Source: an uncultured Bacilli bacterium (lineage in GTDB: Bacteria > Bacillota_I > Bacilli_A > RF39 > UBA660). From it: DNA of 12,494 nucleotides. How positions within the stretch are numbered: the first letter of the stretch is position 1; each line of letters opens with the position of its first letter. Of the stretch, positions 8,219-12,494 are shown in pieces. The notes below the pieces were generated by a model. It was given only the letters and a program-made list of their open reading frames with translations, did no database searches and had not been told where the DNA came from. The stretch covers positions 1-12,494 of the forward strand of contig CATKEA010000273.1 of assembly GCA_949746915.1 (NCBI GenBank), in the 5' to 3' direction. A program made the position numbers and the translations under genes.

Positions 8219-8434
8219 CTACATATACTTATTCATAGATTTCATCATTTGATTAACTTGTTTTTGCGAAGGTTTCCTTCCCATTTGTGTCATAAGCGCT
8301 TTAATCATCTCTTCATTAATTGGAGGATTTTTTTTCATATATTTCATCATCCAATATCTTGCCAAAAAGAACCCAATAACAGCACCAACCAAAAGAATTC
8401 CTAAAACTTTTAATATATCTAAAAACATTTCCAT
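8219..8434 (-). CDS. yneF: YneF family (UPF0154) single-pass membrane protein
   Basis: Small protein of 71 residues. The N-terminus is one hydrophobic helix (about 4-26), followed by the family's conserved cytoplasmic part: [19 protein letters not shown], then [16 protein letters not shown]. This matches the UPF0154/YneF family of Bacilli closely by recollection, in both length and motif order. Its molecular function is not established to my knowledge. As in B. subtilis, it lies downstream of tkt with the sirA (yneE) gene between, which supports both this call and the sirA call. The start has AAGGAG 9 nt upstream. The gap from the sirA stop is 42 bp and a terminator follows directly, making it the last gene of the operon. 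Stop codon TAG. Confidence 0.93.
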   Translation of the reverse strand: MEMFLDILKVLGILLVGAVIGFFLARYWMMKYMKKNPPINEEMIKALMTQMGRKPSQKQVNQMMKSMNKYM

Positions 8435-8476
8435 TTATATCAACTCCTTAGCTTTATTCTACTATAACATTATGCG

Positions 8477-8902
8477 TTATACAAGCATTTTTATGTCTTT
8501 TATCCAAAAATAATCATGATTAATGAAATCACAAGCAAAATAATTCCTTGAATAATTCGATAAAATTTTAAAAAATGATGATGTATTCCTATTAGTATTT
8601 ATTAAAATATAACTATTTTTAACAGTTAAAACACTAATTTCATCGTGATAAAAGTTATTAATTATATGTTCATTTTTTTGTTTTGAGTAGGATACTTCCC
8701 TATGATATTTAACATATATTTTACGATCCAATTCCTCTTTTTCTATTTTATCAACTAATTGACTAAACATTGTAAAACCATAACTACTATTTTTTGGATT
8801 CAAAGAATACAAACTACTTAAAATATGAAATAAACTAGATGGATAATCATAATAAAGATTAACATATTCTTCCTTGAATTTAAAAACATAATAGTTTCTC
8901 AA
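8477..8902 (-). CDS. sirA: SirA-like DnaA regulator (YneE homologue)
   Basis: Protein of 141 residues from the start chosen here (B. subtilis SirA has 148). In B. subtilis, SirA binds domain I of the initiator DnaA and blocks new rounds of replication at the onset of sporulation. Recognition rests on three points. The N-terminus RNYYVFKFKEEYVNLYY matches remembered SirA (RHYYTYLIKEEFANHYF) almost position by position. The C-terminus FFKILSNYSRNYFACDF, then a YFWI segment, parallels FFEVLKKVSPCFLAMDF followed by YGWL. The gene sits between tkt and yneF, exactly as in B. subtilis. Aromatic residues at the DnaA-contact positions recalled for SirA (Phe14, Tyr18) are kept as Tyr13 and Tyr17. The middle third has diverged strongly. 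The protein is soluble, with no signal or membrane segment. Start is TTG at 8902; a GTG at 8911 lies inside the Shine-Dalgarno. It begins 62 bp after tkt. Stop codon TAA. Confidence 0.82.
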   Translation of the reverse strand: MRNYYVFKFKEEYVNLYYDYPSSLFHILSSLYSLNPKNSSYGFTMFSQLVDKIEKEELDRKIYVKYHREVSYSKQKNEHIINNFYHDEISVLTVKNSYILINTNRNTSSFFKILSNYSRNYFACDFINHDYFWIKDIKMLV

Positions 8903-8907
8903 AATAA

Positions 8908-8915
8908 TCACCTCT
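8908..8915 (-). promoter_or_regulatory. Ribosome binding site of sirA that decides its start
   Basis: AGAGGTGA on the minus strand, seven of eight to the ideal Shine-Dalgarno. The GTG at 8911 is part of this element and cannot be the start. The TTG at 8902 follows GAGG by 8 nt and gives an N-terminus (MRNYY) that aligns with remembered SirA. Confidence 0.7.
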
Positions 8916-8964
8916 TATAGATAATTATAGAAACATATTATGTCTTATTTTGTCGTATTTTAAA

Positions 8965-10956
8965 TTATTTTAGAAGCTTTTCTATTTTTAAAGCTACTGT
9001 AGTAGAATCAAGTCCAAATTTTTTTACTAAAGTTTCTTTTTTAGCAGATAGTCCAAAATCATCAACAGCAATTACGCATTCTTTTGAAGAAACAAAACCA
9101 TACCAAGAATATGGACTACCACTTTCTATAGCAATAACCTTTACACCTTTTGGTAAAATTTCATCCTGATAAGATTGTTTCTGCCTTAAAAATTTTTCAA
9201 TAGATGGAACAGAAACAACACGAATTCCTAATCCTTTTGCTTGTAATTTTTCTTGTACTTCTAAAGCAACTGCAACATCTTCACCACACGAAAGAATAAT
9301 ACCATGAAGATCTTTTTCTTCTTTTTTAATGATATATGCCCCAAGTGCAACATCTTTTACACTAGTATTTTCTTGAATCTTAACATCATTTCTACTAAGT
9401 ATAATAGCAGAAGGTCCCTCTGTTCTAGCCATAACAACCTTATAAGCACCAATTACCTCGTTTGCATCAGCTGGACGATACACTTCTAAATTAGGAATGC
9501 TTCTCAACATTGCAAGTTGTTCTACAGCTTGATGCGTTGGCCCATCCTCTCCAACTGTTATCGAATCATGTGTAAAAATATAAATAACAGGTAATTTCAT
9601 TAAAGCTGCCATTCTAATAGCTGGTTTCATATAATCAGCAAAAGGTAAAAATGTAGATACAAATGGTCTTATTCCTGAAAGAACAAGTCCATTAGCAATA
9701 GCACCCATAGCATGTTCTCTAACACCAAATAAAATATTTCTACCTAAACGATTCTCGAAAGAAAAATCTAAAGCGTCATCTAAATATGTTTTAGTACTAA
9801 GAGATACATCAGCTGAACCTCCCATAAATAATGGATTATCTTTAGCAATCGAGTTAAGCACCTTCCCAGAAGTAATTCTTAAAGACTCTATATTATTTTC
9901 AGGAAATTTATAATCAATACTATTTACCTTCTGCGATAAATCCAACTCAATCAATTTAGTAAATTCCTTTTTAGTTTCATCATCAAGTTTACTATACTCA
10001 TTTTGCCATTTTTTATATTTACGTTTAACACGATCATTTATCATATTTTGGAAAGTACTTACAACATCATGAGAAATAGTAAAAGGAATATTTCGAACAT
10101 TTAATTTTTCTTTAACATTTTCTAAATCTTCTTTATCAAGTGGTGTCCCATGAGCTTTATTAGAGCCTTCATTTTTAGAATACTTACCAATAACTGTTTT
10201 TATTTCAACTAATGTTGGTCTATCTGTAAATGACTTAGCTTTAGTTATCGCATCATTAAGATTTTCTAAATTTTCTCCATCTTCTACAGTTATAACATTC
10301 CATCCCATACTAAGAAAACGATTAGCTACATCTTCATTAAACACTTTATTACAACTACCATCAAGAGAAACATTATTAGAATCATATAACACAATAAGTT
10401 TTGATAGCTTTAAAGTACCAGCTAAACTTGCTGCCTCATAACTAATTCCTTCCATTAAATCTCCATCACTACATAACACATAGATATGATAATCAACTAA
10501 ACTATTCTTCTTACTTTTAAAATAATTTCTAGTATACTCTTCTGCTATAGCCATTCCAATAGAAGAAGCAAAACCTTGTCCCAATGGACCTGTTGACATA
10601 TCAACCCCAGGAGTAATTCCACATTCAGGATGACCTGGAGTTTTAGAATTAATCATTCTAAACTGTTTTAAATCATCAATCGAAATATCATATCCAGCAG
10701 TAAATAAAGTGGCATACAACAAAGCTGAACCATGTCCAGCAGACATAATAAAACGATCTCTATTATACCAATTAGGCTCTTCTGGATTAATATTCAAATG
10801 CTTCCCATACAATGTATACAATATAGGAGCAGCCCCAAGAACAATACCAGGATGACCACTTCCAGCCTTATTAATCATATCAAGTCCAAGACTCCTAATA
10901 CTATCAACAATTTTCTTTTCTATATCTTCGTCTACTTTACCTTTATTAAATATCAT
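8965..10956 (-). CDS. tkt: Transketolase
   Basis: Thiamine diphosphate- and Mg-dependent enzyme of the non-oxidative pentose phosphate pathway. It moves a two-carbon ketol unit between sugar phosphates (xylulose 5-phosphate to ribose 5-phosphate or erythrose 4-phosphate). At 663 residues it is full length. The cofactor-binding N-terminal domain has SGHPG (His35), SAGHGS (His75), STGPLGQG (121-128) and the ThDP motif SDGDLMEG (163-170) ending near DSNN (192-195). His270 lies in KAHGTPL. The pyrimidine domain has GGSAD (379-383), catalytic Glu414 in GVREHAMG, and HDSITVGEDGPTH (463-475). A standard C-terminal domain ends with DDFGLSAKKETLVKKFG. The ThDP motif begins with Ser where I expect Gly (GDGDLMEG), which looks tolerable. 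Start ATG has GGAG 9 nt upstream. First gene of the operon with sirA and yneF. Stop codon TAA. Confidence 0.96.
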   Translation of the reverse strand: MIFNKGKVDEDIEKKIVDSIRSLGLDMINKAGSGHPGIVLGAAPILYTLYGKHLNINPEEPNWYNRDRFIMSAGHGSALLYATLFTAGYDISIDDLKQFRMINSKTPGHPECGITPGVDMSTGPLGQGFASSIGMAIAEEYTRNYFKSKKNSLVDYHIYVLCSDGDLMEGISYEAASLAGTLKLSKLIVLYDSNNVSLDGSCNKVFNEDVANRFLSMGWNVITVEDGENLENLNDAITKAKSFTDRPTLVEIKTVIGKYSKNEGSNKAHGTPLDKEDLENVKEKLNVRNIPFTISHDVVSTFQNMINDRVKRKYKKWQNEYSKLDDETKKEFTKLIELDLSQKVNSIDYKFPENNIESLRITSGKVLNSIAKDNPLFMGGSADVSLSTKTYLDDALDFSFENRLGRNILFGVREHAMGAIANGLVLSGIRPFVSTFLPFADYMKPAIRMAALMKLPVIYIFTHDSITVGEDGPTHQAVEQLAMLRSIPNLEVYRPADANEVIGAYKVVMARTEGPSAIILSRNDVKIQENTSVKDVALGAYIIKKEEKDLHGIILSCGEDVAVALEVQEKLQAKGLGIRVVSVPSIEKFLRQKQSYQDEILPKGVKVIAIESGSPYSWYGFVSSKECVIAVDDFGLSAKKETLVKKFGLDSTTVALKIEKLLK

Positions 10957-10965
10957 ATTTTCACA

Positions 10966-10993
10966 CTCCGTATTAAGAAGTTAAATACTCCTT
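10966..10993 (-). other. Leader of tkt: small hairpin flanked by two Shine-Dalgarno-like motifs
   Basis: On the minus strand the tkt leader reads AAGGAG (10988-10993), then GTATT and AATAC arms (10984-10988 and 10970-10974) around a 9-nt loop, then the working CGGAG (10966-10970) 9 nt before the tkt ATG. The first AAGGAG serves no evident start codon. The stem is only 5 bp, so a regulatory role is a guess. Confidence 0.3.
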
Positions 10994-11002
10994 GCTTTTA
11001 TT

Positions 11003-11030
11003 ATTATATCATGAATTAAAAATTTCACAA
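11003..11030 (-). promoter_or_regulatory. Extended -10 promoter of tkt-sirA-yneF
   Basis: On the minus strand, -35 TTGTGA (11025-11030; four of six), a 16-bp spacer, and a perfect -10 TATAAT (11003-11008) with an upstream TGA, giving an extended -10. Transcription would begin near 10996, leaving a leader of about 40 nt. Confidence 0.65.
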
Positions 11031-11114
11031 CAAAATATAACTAAAGAAGTAAAACAAAATTCATTTATATTAAAATCGAAAATAATAATAAAACAACAAT
11101 CAAGGCTTTATTCT

Positions 11115-11145
11115 ATATAAAAACTGATACCAAGCTGGTACCAGT
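11115..11145 (-). terminator. Rho-independent terminator of the Ig-like/cadherin-like surface protein gene
   Basis: On the minus strand, a 9-bp stem ACTGGTACC/GGTATCAGT with one G-U pair (arms 11137-11145 and 11123-11131) and a 5-nt loop is followed by a T-rich TTTTATATA. It starts 6 bp after the stop codon and is the most GC-rich hairpin in the window. Confidence 0.85.
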
Positions 11146-11151
11146 ACTCAC

Positions 11152-12489
11152 TTAATCTTCAAATAAATCCTCTATATCTTTCAAAACATCATCATCATAT
11201 TTATAACTATTAGAACTTGGTGTTGAAGAAGTCTTAGAAGCTCTCGTTAACTCTTCTTTATTAAACTCTTTTGTATCCTCTAAATCATCATTATATGTTT
11301 CTTCTTCATAATCATATATACTTTTTTCTTCAACAACTTCTTCTGTTTCCACTATTCTTTTTTGTGAAGTAGAAACATTTTTCTTATTCTTTTTACCTTT
11401 ATTTGCTTTAGGCTCTGCTGTTTTTACATAAAAATATATTCCAATACCACCTATTGCAAATAAAACTAAACAACCAATAGTAACTAAAACATATTTTGCC
11501 ATATTAGAACTACCACCACCAGTAGCAGTACTTCCACCAGAATTACCATTAGATGTTGAAGAATCAGATGTTATTGTTGAAGTACTTCCGCTAGTTGTTG
11601 GTTTATTATTGTCTGTTTCTTTTTCTCTAGTAACTAAAATCGTATATACTTTCTTATCGTTAGAGTCTTGCGCTTTTACTGTAATAGTAACAGTATTAGT
11701 ACCAACACTAAGACTTTCATTACCAGAAATTTCTACTTTAGCTTTTGGATCTTCACATTTAGCCTCAATACTCAAAGCAGATATTTCATAAGCAACTGTT
11801 AAAGTATATCTAGTTTGTGATGATTTAAATGTTTCATTCAATGACTGCCCCAACACTTTAATTGAACTTAAATTTAAATTTATTTTTTCATTGTTGACTT
11901 TTATTTCATAAGTCTTAGTAGTTCCATCTTCTGCTGTCACAACAATTCTAATTATGTCCCCATCCTTCAAACTGCTATTTCCAGTAATCATTTCTTTAGC
12001 CTTTGAATCATTCTTTTCATATTTAAGCTTTAAAGATTTCACAGTTGCTGGAATTGTTACTTCATATTTTGTTTCGTCTTTATCAAATTCTTTATCAAGC
12101 TCATACCCTTCAACTGATAAACTCTTTAATGTATTGTCACTAGATAATATTGGTGCAATTGATTGTTCATCTTCAACAACAATTTCAAATGTCTTCTGAA
12201 TAGATGTATTTTCAACTTGTATAATAATTGATGCTGTACCACCTTTTATAGCAGTAACTTTACCAGCTGCATCAACCGTAACTATATCCGTTGCACTAGA
12301 TGAAAATAAAACATTATAAGTATTAGTATCATCATCAGTTTTTTTTACCTCAGTTGTAAGCTTTTGAGACTCTCCTATTTTCATTTTTCTAGTCCCAGAA
12401 ATACTGATATCTGTTACCTCAGCATTTACTACTATCGGACTCAATATAAATAAACTCATAATTATAATCAAAGTTAAATTTTTAATCAT
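11152..12489 (-). CDS. Type I membrane surface protein with Ig-like (BIG2-like) and two cadherin-like domains
   Basis: Protein of 445 residues. A signal peptide (1-23, probable cleavage after VNA) is followed by a bacterial Ig-like, BIG2-type domain (about 25-106; TVDAAGKVTAIKGGTASIII is diagnostic). Two cadherin-like beta-sandwich domains follow at about 118-199 (LKSLSVEGYELDKEFDKDETKYEV) and 205-288 (LSSIKVLGQSLNETFKSSQTRYTL). These two share sequence and probably arose by duplication. A Ser/Thr/Gly/Asn-rich stalk (about 290-330) leads to one TM helix (about 333-355), a basic stop-transfer stretch (GKKNKK) and a cytoplasmic tail of ~75 residues rich in Glu, Asp and Tyr, ending DDVLKDIEDLFED. 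The topology is thus binding domains outside and an acidic tail inside. There is no LPXTG motif. Ligand and partners are unknown. The ATG is 5 bases from the window edge, so its ribosome binding site and any earlier start are not visible. Stop codon TAA, then a strong terminator. Confidence 0.88.
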   Translation of the reverse strand: MIKNLTLIIIMSLFILSPIVVNAEVTDISISGTRKMKIGESQKLTTEVKKTDDDTNTYNVLFSSSATDIVTVDAAGKVTAIKGGTASIIIQVENTSIQKTFEIVVEDEQSIAPILSSDNTLKSLSVEGYELDKEFDKDETKYEVTIPATVKSLKLKYEKNDSKAKEMITGNSSLKDGDIIRIVVTAEDGTTKTYEIKVNNEKINLNLSSIKVLGQSLNETFKSSQTRYTLTVAYEISALSIEAKCEDPKAKVEISGNESLSVGTNTVTITVKAQDSNDKKVYTILVTREKETDNNKPTTSGSTSTITSDSSTSNGNSGGSTATGGGSSNMAKYVLVTIGCLVLFAIGGIGIYFYVKTAEPKANKGKKNKKNVSTSQKRIVETEEVVEEKSIYDYEEETYNDDLEDTKEFNKEELTRASKTSSTPSSNSYKYDDDVLKDIEDLFED

Positions 12490-12494
12490 TTTAT

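Noticed and set aside
8189..8404. Plus-strand 71-residue ORF opposite yneF
   Set aside because: Antisense shadow of yneF: the His/Phe/Leu-rich product mirrors its codons, and it begins within the terminator hairpin.
8903..8964. Possible separate promoter for sirA (TATAAT-like box near 8924-8929)
   Set aside because: No -35 element at 15-19 bp and no extended -10 TG; in this AT-rich spacer a TATAAT is expected by chance, so co-transcription with tkt is the simpler reading.
9304..9489. Plus-strand ORF inside tkt
   Set aside because: Antisense to a well-conserved part of transketolase; low-complexity start and no ribosome binding site.
10732..11019. Plus-strand 95-residue ORF covering the tkt start and promoter
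   Set aside because: Antisense to conserved tkt residues and crosses the tkt promoter; the product looks like no protein family.
11609..12199. Two plus-strand ORFs opposite the Ig-like/cadherin-like protein gene
   Set aside because: Ser/Phe/Leu-rich antisense shadows of beta-sandwich coding sequence, without start signals.

Overview
The window is a low-GC (about 30% by eye) chromosomal segment from a Firmicutes-type bacterium, most likely an uncultured, probably gut-associated member of the Bacilli (for example the RF39/Erysipelotrichales-like lineages near the Mollicutes). Evidence: AT-rich intergenic DNA, AGGAG-type ribosome binding sites, Firmicutes-type ParE/ParC, the Bacilli gene order tkt-sirA-yneF, and surface proteins with BspA-type leucine-rich repeats and Ig-like/cadherin-like domains. 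The placement is inference; no rRNA gene is present. Tryptophan is encoded by TGG wherever I checked, so UGA is not visibly recoded, yet none of the nine stop codons is TGA.

All nine genes lie on the minus strand, so transcription runs from high to low coordinates. In that order: (1) 11152-12489, a membrane-anchored surface protein with a signal peptide, Ig-like domain, two cadherin-like beta-sandwich domains, one TM segment and an acidic cytoplasmic tail, followed by a strong terminator. (2) 8219-10956, the operon tkt-sirA-yneF: transketolase, a 141-residue protein recognised as a homologue of SirA (the B. subtilis sporulation inhibitor of DnaA), and the single-TM protein YneF. It starts at an extended -10 promoter and ends at a clean terminator. 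(3) 5577-8053, a phosphomannomutase/phosphoglucomutase with its own extended -10 promoter, followed 47 bp later by a membrane-anchored BspA-type LRR protein and a terminator. (4) 158-5271, the topoisomerase IV operon parE-orf-parC, with an unrecognised 180-residue helical protein gene between the two subunits and a good sigma-A promoter just upstream of parE.

Most of the window is housekeeping: chromosome decatenation, the non-oxidative pentose phosphate pathway and sugar-phosphate interconversion. The points worth a second look are the SirA homologue in an organism that may not sporulate, the unknown gene locked between parE and parC, and the two surface proteins. Three starts look mis-set by simple longest-ORF calling (parE, the LRR protein, sirA): in each the upstream start codon overlaps or abuts the Shine-Dalgarno sequence, and the next start codon has proper spacing. 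I see no mobile element, CRISPR array, tRNA, rRNA or prophage gene.
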